The notes under the pieces: model-generated | What the model was told of the DNA's origin: nothing | The model's input: the letters and a program-made list of their open reading frames with translations, nothing else | The model's database searches: none | Made by a program: the position numbers and the translations under genes | Shown here: one piece after another, positions 10,530 through 21,520 of the stretch | How the letters are laid out: each line of letters opens with the position of its first letter | How positions within the stretch are numbered: position 1 is the stretch's first letter | Assembly (NCBI GenBank): GCA_027257055.1 | Contig: JAPVLO010000153.1 | Location: 1,054,001 to 1,118,000 of the forward strand | DNA: 64,000 nucleotides | Direction: 5' to 3' | From: Cephalopachus bancanus | Lineage: Eukaryota; Chordata; Mammalia; Primates; Tarsiidae

Positions 10530-12281
10530 ATGGGCCAGAAACAATCTAAACGCAGAAGACTGTTTATCAATGTCTTACTCGATACGTTATCTAAAAGGGG
10601 AATTAAGGTGTCTTCTACTCAATTGGCTCATTTTTTGCGATTTGTCCAGGCACAATGTCCCTGGTTCCCTCAAGAGGGCATGGTTGATTTGGCTATTTGG
10701 ACCAAAGTTGGGGAAAAACTTAAACTCTGTTATACTTTACACAGACCTGATGAGGTCCCTGTTGATGCTTTTGCCTTGTGAAATATTATTAGAGATGCTT
10801 TGGATCCATGACATGAGTATTCCAAATTTCCTACCAAATTTACTAAAGAGGATGCTCCTATATTGACCTCTAATTCCTCTAAAGCTGTGTCTATAACTCC
10901 TCCCTTGGATAACAGCACTCCGTCCCCAGCAGATGAGGCTAGTTTGAAAAAGGGGACAGTTCAGCATCATGAGCAAAAGCATCCTGATACTTTAATCAGT
11001 TTATCCTTGACTCAACCTTCTCCTCAATATGTGCCGAGGAAGTCCGCTTTCACTCCTGGGCACTCCCTCTCATCCAAGGCTCCTTACGTTGGTATTAAGG
11101 GAGCTAAAAGGCAGACTGAGGAGGAAGGTGATTTGGATTTTTCTTTGTGCTTTCCAATTTTGTTTGATAATGAGTTTGAAGATGCCCCTCCGGTATGGGA
11201 ACCATTGCCATACAAACTCTTAAAAGAGCTCAGAGAAGCTTGCTCCCAGTATGGACATTTGGCCCCCTATACCTCCACCCTTATGGAACAGTTCACTAAC
11301 CGTTGGATGACCCCATATGATTGGCAAATGCTTGCTAAATGCTATTTAACAGGAGGAAATTTTTTGTTGTGGAAAGCAGAGTTTGAGAACCAGGTTAAAC
11401 AGATGGCTGCCCAAAACAGACAGGATGCACAAACCCCAGACATTATTACTGCTGAAATGCTCATGGGGACTGGGGCTTATGAATCTGTGGATGCTCAAAT
11501 GGCTATACCAAGAGATGCCCTAGTACAGCTTAATATTTGTGCAGCCAGAGCTTGGAGAGCACTCCCTGTTAGTGCTAACCAGGCTACCCCCCTAGGAGAA
11601 ATTAAGCAAAAGTCTGATGAAAATTATGAGGATTTTGTCTCTCAATTACAAACGGCTGTACATAGGATAACCATCAATGAGGAAGCAGCCTACATTTTGG
11701 TAAAACAATTGGCTTTTGAAAATGCTAACGGAACCTGTCAGGCTCTTATAAGACCTGTCAGGAAGACAGGACAATTGAGTGACTACATCAGGATGTGTGC
11801 AGATGTCAACCCTGCTTATGTACAGGGTGTGGCAATAGCCGCGGCCCTTAGAGGAGAAACTTATACTCAGTTTGTGCAGGGGATCCAGAGTGGAACTAAT
11901 AAGCCTAAAAGCAACAACTGCAGGCAGCCTGGCCATATCAGTAAAAAATGTCCATCTAAACAAGAGCCTCAGTCTGTCCCGACACTGCCACCTTCTGGAG
12001 GCTCTCAGCCAAAGTCTTTATGTTCTAGATGCCTAAAAGGTTTCCATTGGGCTAAAGATTGCAAATTTAAATTTCATAAAAATGGCACTCTGTTAATGGA
12101 AGGACTGCCTACGGTGCCTGAGTTGGGAAATGAATTGAGGGGCCAGCCCTGGCCCCAAGCAACAATAGGGGCAACTTCCACTCTGAATCCATTCATTCCC
12201 TTTGTTCCATCTCAGAGCTCATCAGAGCAACCCCAGGGAGCACAGGACTGGACCTCTGTTCCTCTGCCTTCACAACACTAA
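10530..12281 (+). pseudogene. gag: Class II ERV gag with two in-frame stops
   Basis: One frame runs from MGQKQSKRRR (Gly2 for myristoylation, then basic residues for membrane binding) to a stop at 12281, about 584 codons. It is interrupted only by TGA at 10779-10781 and TGA near 10809. The matrix domain covers the first 85 residues, and a Pro/Ser-rich linker follows. Capsid runs from about 11140 (DFSLCFPILF, PYDWQMLAKCYLTGGNFLLWK). The major homology region lies near 11600-11720 (ENYEDFVSQLQTAVHRI). Two nucleocapsid knuckles follow: the first reads NNCRQPGHISKKC and lacks its first Cys, while the second, CSRCLKGFHWAKDC, is a complete CX2CX4HX4C. The C-terminus overlaps the pro frame, as expected for -1 frameshifting. 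Gag would assemble the virion core; the stops block it here. Confidence 0.9.
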
Positions 12282-12909
12282 CCCCGGATATTTCAGTTAC
12301 CCCAATTCCAACAGGGGTAAAAGGCCCCCTCCCCGATGGGATAGTGGGGGTTATTTTGGGAAGAAGTTCTTTATCTCTTCAGGGAGTTTCTGTTATTCCT
12401 GGAGTTGTGGACTCTGACTATACAGGAGAAATTCAAGTGCTTGTGGCTCCACTGAGTAAGACTGTGCAGTTTAACAAAGGTCAGAGAATAGCTCAATTAT
12501 TGCTCTTGCCTTACCACAAGATGGGAAAGTCTCTGACTAATGAGCCTAGGGGAGACTCTGGATTTGGGTCAAGTGATTTTGGCTTTTGGCTTCAGGAGGT
12601 CACTACTTCTAGGTCTTTAAAAGATTTGTTTATTCAAGGAGTTAAAATAAATGGCTTGCTGAGGCAGATGTTTCTTGTATTGCTGGAAAAGACTGGCCTT
12701 CTTCGTGGCCAACCCAAGTCGCCTCTGCAGGGCTTATTGGTATTGGTAAAGTACCTTCTGTGGCTAAAAGTTCACAGATGTTAAATTGGGCAGATGATCA
12801 ATCATCAGGAACTTTTTGTCCCTATGTCATACCTTCTATCCCTATTACACTCTGGGGACGAGACATTCTTGCTCAAATGGGCACACTTTTGTGTAGCCCA
12901 AACGACTGA
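12200..12909 (+). pseudogene. pro: Class II ERV pro: dUTPase plus protease, frameshifted
   Basis: The frame overlaps the end of gag. dUTPase comes first: STGLDLCS near 12240, DSDYTGEIQ (substrate-binding motif, about 12412-12437), RIAQLLLLP (about 12484), and RGDSGFGSS (the C-terminal P-loop-like motif, about 12549). This enzyme hydrolyses dUTP and is typical of betaretroviruses. The protease follows. Its active site (about 12650-12668) is destroyed by a small deletion and frame change, so no D-T-G triplet is readable. Downstream protease sequence continues in another frame with GLIGIGKV (flap region) and LWGRDILAQM (C-terminal helix), ending at a stop at 12909. The dUTPase portion is open; the protease is dead. 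Confidence 0.85.
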
Positions 12910-15338
12910 GTGTCAGCGCAACTGCTGCAAATGAGATATGATCCTTTTAAGGGTCTGGGTAAGAATGAACAAGGAATGAAGCAACTGGTTCAGATTATAG
13001 AAAAGAAAGACCGGTCTGGCATTGGCTATCCAAATTGATTTTAGAGGCCATTGTTCTCGAAGCTGCCAACCCAATTGTATGGAAAACCAACAAACCAGTT
13101 TGGGTGGAACAATGGCCTTTACCATCAGAAAAACTTGAGGCAGCTAAGGATTTAGTGCAGCAGTAGCTGGAGGCTGGCCATATAGTGCCTTCCACTAGCC
13201 CTTGAAATACATCTATATTTGTTGTAAAAAAGAAATCTGGCAAGTGGAGACTTTTACAAGATTTAAGAGCTATTAATGCCACCATGGAGACAATGGGGGC
13301 TTCACAGCCTGGGCTGCCATCTCCAGTTGCTATTCCTGCAGACTCTAGCATCATAGTTATTGATTTACAAGATTGCTTTTTTCCTATGCCTTTAAGTTCT
13401 GATGATTGCAAGAGATTTGCATTTAGCCTCCCTTCTCAGAATTTTACACAGCCTCATCAAAGGTTTCAATGGAAAGTCCTGCCACGAGGAATGAAAAATA
13501 GCCCCACCTTGTGTCAAAAATATGTTGATGCTGCTTTACAAGATATTAGGTATCGATACCCTGATCTTTATCTGGTGCATTATATGGATGATATTTTACT
13601 AGCCCATCAAACTCGTGCTCTTTTGCATGACATTTTAAATGCTACAGTAACAGCTTTGACAAACTGTGGTTTGAGAATTTCTCCTGAAAAGATTCAAACC
13701 AATCCACCTTTCACTTATCTTGGCCAAGTGTTAAACACTCAAACAGTAAGTCATCAGCCTCTGCAGTTAAGAAAAGATCATTTGGTGACTTTAAATGACT
13801 TTCAAAAATTATTAGGAGATATTAATTGGCTAAGACCTTATTTGGGTATAACTACTGCAGACTTAAAGCCTCTTTTTAATATATTGCAGGGGAACTCCTC
13901 CCCCACCTCTAAAAGGGTCTTAATGCCCGAGGCAGAAAAGGCCTTAATTTTAGTAGAGAAGGCCATTGAATCTCAAAAGTTGAAAAGAGTAAATTATAAT
14001 TTACCATGGGAATTAATTGTGTTGGCTACTTTTCATACCCCAACAGGGTGCTTGTGGCAGGAAGGACCTATGGAATGGTTACATTTACCAGTTTCTTCTA
14101 AGAAGGTTTTGGCATCTTATCCTTATTTAGTGGCCTTGTTAATAACTAAAGGAAGACAATGAAGTGTGGAATTATTTGGGAAGGATGTGGACAATATTAT
14201 TATCCCGTATGACAAAACTCAGTTTCAAACCCTGTTACAGACCAATGATGATTGGCAAGTAGCCTTAATTGGCTTCAGAGGACAAATTTTGTTCCATTTG
14301 CCTAAAAATACATTGTTGCAGTTTGTAAAACAAAACCTCATAATTTTCCCTTGCAGCTGTTCCCTGACTCCTCTCAAGGGTGCAGCCTTAGTTTTTACTG
14401 ATGGTTCTTCTAATGGGAAAGTGGTGACGATAATTGATGACGAACCCCATATTTTAAGCACTTCAGAATCATCAGCCCAAAGAACAGAACTAAAGGCAGT
14501 TCTATATGCATTTTCTGTTTTAAAGAATAAAAGGTTTAATTTGTATACTGACTCTTGTTATATTAAAGGATTGTTTCCTCATATTGAGACAGTTACTATT
14601 CCTACCAATAAAACTACTATTCTGGAGTTGCTGGTTCAGTTACAACAATTAATTTATGACAGAACAGAGCAGTTTTTTGTTGGCCACATTAGATCTCATT
14701 CTGGCCTTCCGGGACCCCTACATAAAAGCAATCAATTGGCTGACAGTTTAACTAAACCAGCAATATGTGCAGCCATTGAGATGGAGGCAGTTACTCAAAC
14801 TCAGTTATCTCATGATATCCATCATCAGAATGCCACTGCTTTACAGTATCAGTTTCAGTTGCCTAGAGAAGTAGCTCGGCAAATTGTTAAAAATTGCCCA
14901 GCATGTCCCACCTTTAACAATGCTCCAACAGAGGTTAATCCCCAAGGATTGAAGCCCAATATCCTGTGGCAAATGGATGTGACTCATTTTTCCAACTTTG
15001 GAAAGTTATCTTACCTACATGTAACTGTGGATACATTTTCCCATGTCATATTGGCTTCTGCCAGAACAGGAGAAGCTTATAAGGATGTGATACAACATTT
15101 ATTTTTTTGTTTCTCACAGTTGGGCATCCCGAAACAACTAAAAACTGACAGTGCTCCTGCTTATACGTCTAAAGCTTTCAAACAGTTTTGTGTTAAATTT
15201 AACATTTCTCATTCTACAGGAATTCCTTATAATCCTCGGGGTCAAGTCATAGTCGAGAGAGCGCATCAAACCTTAAAAAATCAAATCATTAAATTACAAG
15301 AGGGAGAATTTAAATATAGTTTCCCTCATACATTGTAA
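12910..15338 (+). pseudogene. pol: Class II ERV pol: reverse transcriptase, RNase H, integrase core
   Basis: One frame with in-frame stops at 13164 (TAG), 13203 (TGA) and 14160-14162 (TGA). Reverse transcriptase fingers start near 13050 ([17 protein letters not shown]). The catalytic HYMDDILL is at about 13578-13601. The thumb/connection runs to about 14160. RNase H (about 14390-14760) has FTDGSS, AQRTELKAV, LYTDSCYI and NQLADSLTK, so the D-E-D-D set is visible. Integrase has a zinc-binding region HHQN...CPAC (about 14820-14910) and the DDE core: QMDVTHF, then LKTDSAPAY (a variant of the usual second-Asp motif), then the Glu in VIVERAHQ. It ends at 15338 by frameshift. The product would copy and integrate the viral genome. 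RT catalytic residues are intact, but stops separate the domains. Confidence 0.92.
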
Positions 15339-15370
15339 GCCATGCTTTATTTGTACTCAATCACCTGAAT

Positions 15371-15715
15371 TTGGACTCTTTGGGTCGCTCGACCATGGCT
15401 AGACACTGGAACCCGGAAGAAACTATTAAGCCTATGGTCAAATGGAAAGATCTCCTTACAGGTCAATGGAGAGGGCCCAATGTGTTGTTGACTTGTGGGA
15501 GAGAGTATGCTTGTGTCTTTCCCCAGAATTCTTCATCACCCATTTGGATACTGGATCGACTTATTCGATATGTCCAATCCGACGCCTCGGCCAATGCAGA
15601 GAGATCCAAGGCAGAGAGATGTCAGACGGGAACCCAGTCCAAATCAAAACAACTCAGAACCGGAGGAAGAGAGAATTCTAATCCCGAGAATGAGGCATCT
15701 TACTCTTCGTCATAA
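15371..15715 (+). pseudogene. pol: Class II ERV integrase C-terminal domain, out of frame
   Basis: Contains VKWKDLLTGQWRGPNVLL and the PIWILDRLIR segment typical of the DNA-binding SH3-like C-terminal domain of betaretroviral integrases. It is in a different frame from the integrase core, and some sequence is lost between 15338 and 15371. The env start codon at 15570 lies inside it, so pol and env overlap as in related viruses. Confidence 0.8.
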
Positions 15716-17658
15716 CCGTCCACCACAGATTCAGATGCACCGTATTCTGCAACCTCCCCATTCTTGCTCTTCTTCCAGTTCTAGGTCCAGACCCCTACCT
15801 CTCCAGCCAAGACAGTATGCTTCTCCCACCAGGGGTCAAGGTCCTCCCACATGGGGGCAGCTGAAAGCCCTGGGTCTTGAAGCAGAGAGGCTGGACATTC
15901 ACAAAATGTCACAAAATGTTCCTTTAATTCCATCCACTGTTTTTGTTGCTATGATGGCCATTCTCACATTTCAGGTAAGTCATATTGATGCTGATGATGG
16001 TGCAAACAGAACCTATTGGGCTTATATGCCCAACCCTCCAGTTTTTCAGCCTGTTACTTGGGATAATGAAATGATAACAATTTTTACTGACACTGCTTCT
16101 TTGGTAGGCGGCCCCACTATTTTTTCCTCCCAAGTTAAAACTGTTATTAATCATAATTTTTCCTTCTCAGGGAGTTCCAGCTCACTCCCAATTTGTTTTA
16201 GTTTACCTACTGGTTCAGAACGCTCTCCTCTCATACCAAAATGTTTGCCTTCTCATGTTAAGGGAATGATAACTGACAGCCCCTCTGGTCAAAAGGGGAC
16301 TCGAAACATCTGATCCCTTATCCTATTAATGCCTGGAGATTTTGAACCCAATAAAAAAATAGAGGAGCAACACTCCTCTGAATTTCCTACTTGCACAGTT
16401 CACAGGGAACATCAAACTTCAAAAACCGAAAATGATTGGCTCACGGTATACCCTGAATTTGGATTCCCTCCTTGGAAAGAGTGTATGTATTCCTCCAAGG
16501 TGACTCTCCCTATTTCTAATACTAATGTATCCATAAGTGACTGGAGTTGTCATGACCCGACTACAGATCTCTGCCCTTATGTGGAACACAGTCCTAATTT
16601 CTTGTGGAAGAACTTCATACCTAAACCTATACACATTACTAGATGGAATATTAATGAATAGGTTCCCCCCAATATTAGTAGTGAATGATGGTAGTCAACA
16701 ATCCATACAACCTAATATTTGGAGAGCCTTAGCTGCTACTAAACCCATAGTTTTACATTGTCCACAGGGACAAACTGTATATAATATAAGAGCTTGTTTG
16801 CAATCTCCTTATGCCTTTTTAATAACCACTGATTATAAATCTTTAGTAATTTCTTTTGATGGGCAGAAATACCAAATTTCTTGTAAAAACTGCAAATTAA
16901 CTAATTGTCTTACTTTCTCTAATTCATATAAAGGATTTATTATTCTCCGCCGACCTCCTTATTTGATGGTTCCTGTAAAACTTCCATCTCTTTGGTATGA
17001 TGAATATAGTCTAAGAACATTGTATGAGGTTAACTCACTGTTGTCACGACCAAAAAGATTTATAGCAACTTTAATCTCAGGAATTACAGCTTTGATAGTC
17101 ATTGCTACATCAGTTTCAGTTTCAGCCATAACCTTAGCTAAAGAAGTACATACTGCTACATTTATGGATCAGTTATCCAAGAATGTCTCATTAGCTTTAG
17201 CTGCTCAAGAAATTATTGACCAAAAATTAGAAAGTAAAGTTAATGCATTAGAAGAGGCTATTTTGATTATAGGACAGGAACTTGTAGCCTTGAAAATTAA
17301 ATTGGCTTTGAGATATCATTCAGAGTTTAAATGGATTTGTGTCACACCTCTCCAAGTGAACAAGTCTATTCAAACCTGGGATAGGATTAAAAATCGTATC
17401 TCCAGAATTTGGAACCATTCTAACATAAGTTTGGATCTCTCTAAGCTTCATCAGGAAGTACAAGACATTAGTTCTGCTGAAAAACAATTTGAATTCACCC
17501 AATTGGCTGAGTCAATCTTTAACAATTTTTCTTCATTTGTCAATCAAAAATCATTATTGTCTATATTAATCAATGTGGGAATTTGTGAAGGAATAATCTT
17601 GCTACTGTTATGTTTGCTTCCAGTCATCTTCAAATCATTGAAAAATAACATCTCTTGA
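15570..17658 (+). pseudogene. env: Class II ERV env, stop plus frameshift, TM open
   Basis: Start chosen at MSNPTPRP (15570), inside the end of pol. A long leader rich in Arg (RDPRQRDVRREP) and Ser/Arg (SSSSSRSRPLPLQ) precedes a hydrophobic signal core (VFVAMMAILTFQV, about 15940). SU follows, broken by TGA at 16311-16313 and a frameshift near 16640-16665. The rest is one open frame to 17658. The furin-type site RPKR is at 17047-17058, with the fusion peptide FIATLISGITALIVIATS directly after it. Heptad-like helices (LAKEVHTATFMDQL) run through 17130-17290. WICVTPLQVN resembles the class II TM core. The anchor is INVGICEGIILLLLCLLPVIF, followed by a short tail. Env mediates receptor binding and fusion; this copy cannot make full-length SU. 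Confidence 0.88.
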
Positions 17659-17691
17659 CTAAGCACGGAATTTCACGGCTTCGTATTAAAA

Positions 17692-17708
17692 AACAAAAAA
17701 GGGGGAGA
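17692..17708 (+). promoter_or_regulatory. Polypurine tract of class II ERV
   Basis: ACAAAAAAGGGGGAGA immediately precedes TGTTGGGAG at 17709. It is the plus-strand primer site and defines the 3' LTR start. Confidence 0.85.
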
Positions 17709-18605
17709 TGTTGGGAGCCAGTCTTGGAGGCCCACCTGATTGACAAAGTCCAGGTGCACTGAGGACCTCCGGCCGCAAAGTGAGTCTGGGCAGCTGAGGC
17801 CCTTCTGTCTTCCGTCTTTGCTGAAGAAATTCTGTGCAGTCATGGAAGAAGAAGATGGCATGTTTATGCGAAGAATCACAGCTAACCTGGAAATGTCATG
17901 GTCCATTTTTCCATTTCCCACTATGCTGTTTGGCCTTTTCTAACATATGCAAGGGTTAAACTCTGAAGCACCTCAAGAATGCTTTCTTTCACTTGATTAT
18001 AAGTTACTAGATATTGTTTAAGTAATAAATGATATCAGTATATTCACTCCTTATTTGATTTAGAATTATGCAGTTTAGTGTTTAGACATAAGGTTTTTTA
18101 GAAGCACAAGTTTATAGTAAGTTCATTATGAATTCATTATAAGTTCTAAACTTATCTAGGAGTTATGTAGGAAATTTTATAACACTGTTTTCACTAACTT
18201 AGGAAAAAGTTTAATGTTAAGGTTTTTACTTAATTCAATATTTAAAAACTCTAATTTAAACATTTATAGCGTGGGTTTTCACTCAACCATAATATAATAA
18301 TAGCACTTTTATGACAGATCAGATAAAACAGAGAGCAACCTTGGGGGCCTGGGAAACATTACTAAAAGCTTTTTTGAGTTCTCTTTAGATACAAGCACTG
18401 CAAGATAAAAAAAATAACGAGGAATCTGGAAAAGGGAGGCATCACATGACTCTGAAGAACATAAGAGCCTAAGATGGAAAATTCCTGACACATAAAAGAA
18501 ATATACACTTAAAGAAACTTTCTTGAAAATTTCAAGAACTGTAATTTTGGGGCTCAGACTGAAAGTATCATTGTTTGGGTTTTGAATAAGACTTGTTGTC
18601 TAAAT

Positions 18606-18702
18606 GCCCATGGGAATTTGGTTTATTTGTACTATGCCTATGGGAAACTTGGTTATTTGCTCTAAGCCCATGGGAATCTTTGGGTTTTTTTGCTACTAAG
18701 AC
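18606..18702 (+). repeat. LTR tandem repeat, three diverged copies (3' LTR)
   Basis: Three units of about 30-36 bp, each beginning GCC(C/T)ATGGGAA and ending in a TTT-rich then CTA stretch. The 5' LTR has two. Confidence 0.8.
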
Positions 18703-18770
18703 CCCGGGTGGTAACTTTTAGAAGATATGTACGTGAAGGAATTTTCTTTGTCTTGCCCCCTTTACGAATG

Positions 18771-18780
18771 GTATAAAAGC
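18771..18780 (+). promoter_or_regulatory. LTR TATA box
   Basis: GTATAAAAGC, conserved in the 5' LTR at 10272-10281. ATTAAA follows about 20 bp downstream in both. Confidence 0.7.
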
Positions 18781-18896
18781 TCTGTGTTAATAACATTAAA
18801 TTGTCATCTGTTCAGGAAGCAGGTGTCCGTGTATACGATTTTCGTCCGTCACCTATCCGTCTCTCCTTCAGGATATCTCATGACCCTTGCGGGGCA

Positions 18897-19171
18897 GGCC
18901 CCTGCACAGGCTGGAGTGCAGTGGCACGCTCACGGCCACTGCAGCCTCAACCTGCTGGGCTCAGGAGATCCTTTTGCCTCAGGCTTCCAAGTAGCTGGAA
19001 CTATAGGCACACACTACCACGCCTGGCTTATTTTTTTATTTATTGTAGAGACAAGGTCTCACCAACTTTTCCAGGCTAGTCTCGAACCCCTGAGCTTAGG
19101 CAATCCTCTCACCTCAGCCTCCTAAAGTGCTGGGATTACAGGCTTGAGCCACCATTCCCAGCTCTTCATAA
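18897..19171 (-). mobile_element. Right part of split antisense Alu
   Basis: Antisense Alu from CAGGCTGGAGTGCAGTGG through AAGTGCTGGGATTACAGGC to its 5' end near 19160, followed by the target-site duplication CTCTTCATAA (19162-19171). Its tail lies at 10032-10049, left of the provirus. About 20 bp of Alu around the insertion point are missing. Confidence 0.9.
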
Positions 19172-19458
19172 CTTTTATTTTTATTAATCAATCACTTCAT
19201 TTAGCAAACTAAAAATAATATTAAAAAGAAGATTAGAGAAACACAGATTTTACTACTTTTAGATTTATATTAAAATGCATATAATTAAGTGACCACTTTG
19301 GAGTGGTCTTTTTCATAACAATCAGAGCTATCATTATTTCCAGGAAGATTATCAAGCATATGAAATACTAGCCATGCACAGAATTGTTATTATGCAAAAA
19401 TACTTGTCTTTTATATTTATTTTTGCCAGAAAATACACTCCACTAAAAAATAATCAAT

Positions 19459-19756
19459 TGGTCACTCATAGTGGCTCACGTCTGTAATCCCAGCACTCTG
19501 GGAGGCCAAAGCAGGAGGACTGATTGAGCTCAGGAGTTTGAGACCAGCCTAGGCAACATAGTAAGACCTTGTCTTTATCTAGAATTTTAAAAATTAGCTG
19601 GGCATCGTGGTGCATGCCTGCAGTCCCAGCTACCCTGGAGGTTGAAGTGGAAGGATTGCGTGAGCCCAGGAAATCAAGGCTGTAGAAAGCTGTGAGTGTG
19701 CCACTGCCCTCCAGCCTGGATGACAGAGTAAGACCCTGACGCCCCCCAAAAAAGAA
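19459..19756 (+). mobile_element. AluJ-like element, sense
   Basis: Dimeric Alu with GTGGCTCACGTCTGTAATCC, CCTAGGCAACATAGTAAGAC and right arm ACTGCCCTCCAGCCTGGATG. It lacks the diagnostic bases of the younger lineage in this window and is an old copy. A related TAATCA(A/G)TTGG-type sequence on both sides suggests the duplication. Confidence 0.85.
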
Positions 19757-20639
19757 AGTAATCAGTTTAAAAAGTAATCAGTTGGGTTGAGTAACTTTTT
19801 ATTAAAATCATGCACCACTAGTGACTGCCACTGGTAATCACCTTAATTAAGTCTACATTTCGAAGTCTTTACACACACACATACACACACCTTTCTAATT
19901 TTACATCAATATAAAATTATATTGTACCTATTCTTCCTCAACCTGTTTTTTTTTAAGTGATTGATCTTTGATCTTCACTTTCTTTTTCAGTACATTGTAT
20001 CTCAGGTAACACAAAAATTATATTTAAATTTCCCCCATTTGATCCAAACATATTACATGCAACTGGTATGCTCATTCAAATATCACATGTAGGATCCCAT
20101 CTTGCATATGGTTTTCACAGATTTTTTTTTCAATTTCTTGTAATTGTTTCAGTCTCTTTTTATGTGATACTAACTTTTTTAAAAACCTAAGCCAATTACT
20201 TTCTGTAAAATATTCCCAGATTTGTCCAGTTGTTTTTCTGTGCTATTATTTAACTTGTTGGCATATGATCTATATATCCTATCCATAATCTATATTCTGT
20301 ATTGTACATTATATTAAGAGCTTGATAAATTTAGTTTAAAATTTTTACCAATAATAATTCATGGTGATTTACATTTAATTCTATTTGGAACATAAAAATT
20401 CTTAGCCCCACCTTCTCCCCACAGATTCCCAACATACACAAACATATTGTTTTGTTCACCATAATATTGAACTTTGGGGAAATGAATATACATGTTTTAT
20501 ATAAGACATCAGCTGATACATCTATTGCAAAGACACCAACATTCTAAAGTTTGAGCATTAAAATCCAAGAAGTATTTCAGCAGAAAATGTTAAGGTATGT
20601 CACTCACTGTTTTCCCTAAACACATGTGCACAAGTGCAA
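19757..20639. other. Unassigned AT-rich DNA
   Basis: A short CA-rich run at 19871-19890; otherwise nothing recognised. Confidence 0.35.
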
Positions 20640-21520
20640 ATGTAAATGTGTCATAATATTTGTAGTAGTATTATTTCAGTAACATGAAACTGTCAAAATT
20701 CTCATTGTCCATTTACAATTGCATGAATGAATTCTGAAATATTCATAAAATGGATTAGTATATCACAAAGAAATGATATAGTCAAATGCTATTATAGATG
20801 ACCTTGACAATATTGAACCCAAAAAAGGATAAAAATAATTTCTATGTATGATTTCATTCATATTAAGTTCAAAGCAGGCAAAACCAGACCATTGTTTAGG
20901 AATACATACATAAGTTGCAAAAGTATTTTTTAAAATAAAGGTGTGATTATGATAATGGTAGATAAATGGTGCCTTTGTTTGAATGTGTCCCCCAAAAGCC
21001 ATGTGTTGGAAAGTTAAACCTCGGTGCAAAAGTGTTGGAAGATAGAATTTGAGAGATGATCAGACTATAAAGGCAGAGTGAATGGATTAACGGCAACTGT
21101 TGTGGCATTGGATTTGCTATAAAAAGGCTAACTTGGTTCTGCCCTTGCTCTTTCTCCCACTGCCTCATTGTCCTCTGCCATAGGATGACACCAAAAGAAG
21201 GACCTTGCCAAATGCAAATCCTTAAATCTTGGATTTCCTAGCCTCCAGAATCATGAGCCAATACATTTCTTTTCACTATCAATTACTTAGTCTGTGGTAT
21301 TTTGTTATAGCAGCACAAAATGGACTAAGACAAGTAGATACCTCTAGGAATAAAATTGCATTTGGGGAAGAAGCCATGAACTAACTATGTATTTTGGGAT
21401 GCTACCTAGGTTCTATTTTTTGTTTTACTTCAGTTACACAAGTATTTATTTTATAATTATTCATTCAACAGTGCAGATATATTTTGATGAACTCTATATG
21501 TTTCACAATAAAAAAAGAAA
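20640..21520 (+). mobile_element. Old L1 (L1ME-like) 3' end, split by a MaLR LTR
   Basis: 20640-20968 resembles the end of L1 ORF2 (GGATTAGTATATCACAAAG, ATGATTTCATTCATATTAAG). After the MaLR LTR, 21333-21520 resembles an L1M 3' UTR (AGTTACACAAGTATTTATTT, then an A-rich end). Assigned from motif memory only. Confidence 0.5.
20969..21332 (+). mobile_element. MaLR (MLT1/MST-like) solo LTR
   Basis: Contains GTTTGAATGTGTCCCCCAAA at its start and ends GCACAAAATGGACTAAGACA, the hallmark ends of ERVL-MaLR LTRs, with the internal GAATGGATTAA and a poly(A)-signal-like region near 21265. It is inserted in the old L1 3' end. Confidence 0.65.

Larger units (their letters stand above)
10050..18896 (+). 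mobile_element. Class II (betaretrovirus-like) endogenous provirus
   Basis: Full gene order LTR-gag-pro(dUTPase)-pol-env-LTR on the + strand. Class II is supported by a dUTPase domain in the pro frame, two-knuckle Gag, a YMDD reverse transcriptase, and an env TM of the MMTV/HML type with no obvious gammaretroviral CX6CC motif. The provirus lies inside an antisense Alu. The 5' LTR is truncated at its left end while the 3' LTR is complete. Stops and frameshifts occur in gag, pro, pol and env, so it cannot encode a full set of proteins. Its env, polypurine tract and LTR start are related to the class II fragment at 3420-4760. Confidence 0.9.
17709..18896 (+). mobile_element. Complete 3' LTR of class II ERV (about 1.19 kb)
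   Basis: Starts TGTTGGGAGC after the polypurine tract and ends TTGCGGGGCA next to Alu sequence, giving TG...CA ends. It is unusually long, as in MMTV-like viruses. Features: three tandem units at about 18606-18702, TATA-like GTATAAAAGC at 18771-18780, and ATTAAA at 18795-18800 as the likely poly(A) signal. No long open frame is present in U3, so there is no sign of a superantigen-type gene. Confidence 0.88.

Noticed and set aside
17709..18896. Superantigen-like gene in the long 3' LTR, as in MMTV
   Set aside because: No open frame longer than about 70 codons lies in U3 on the sense strand.
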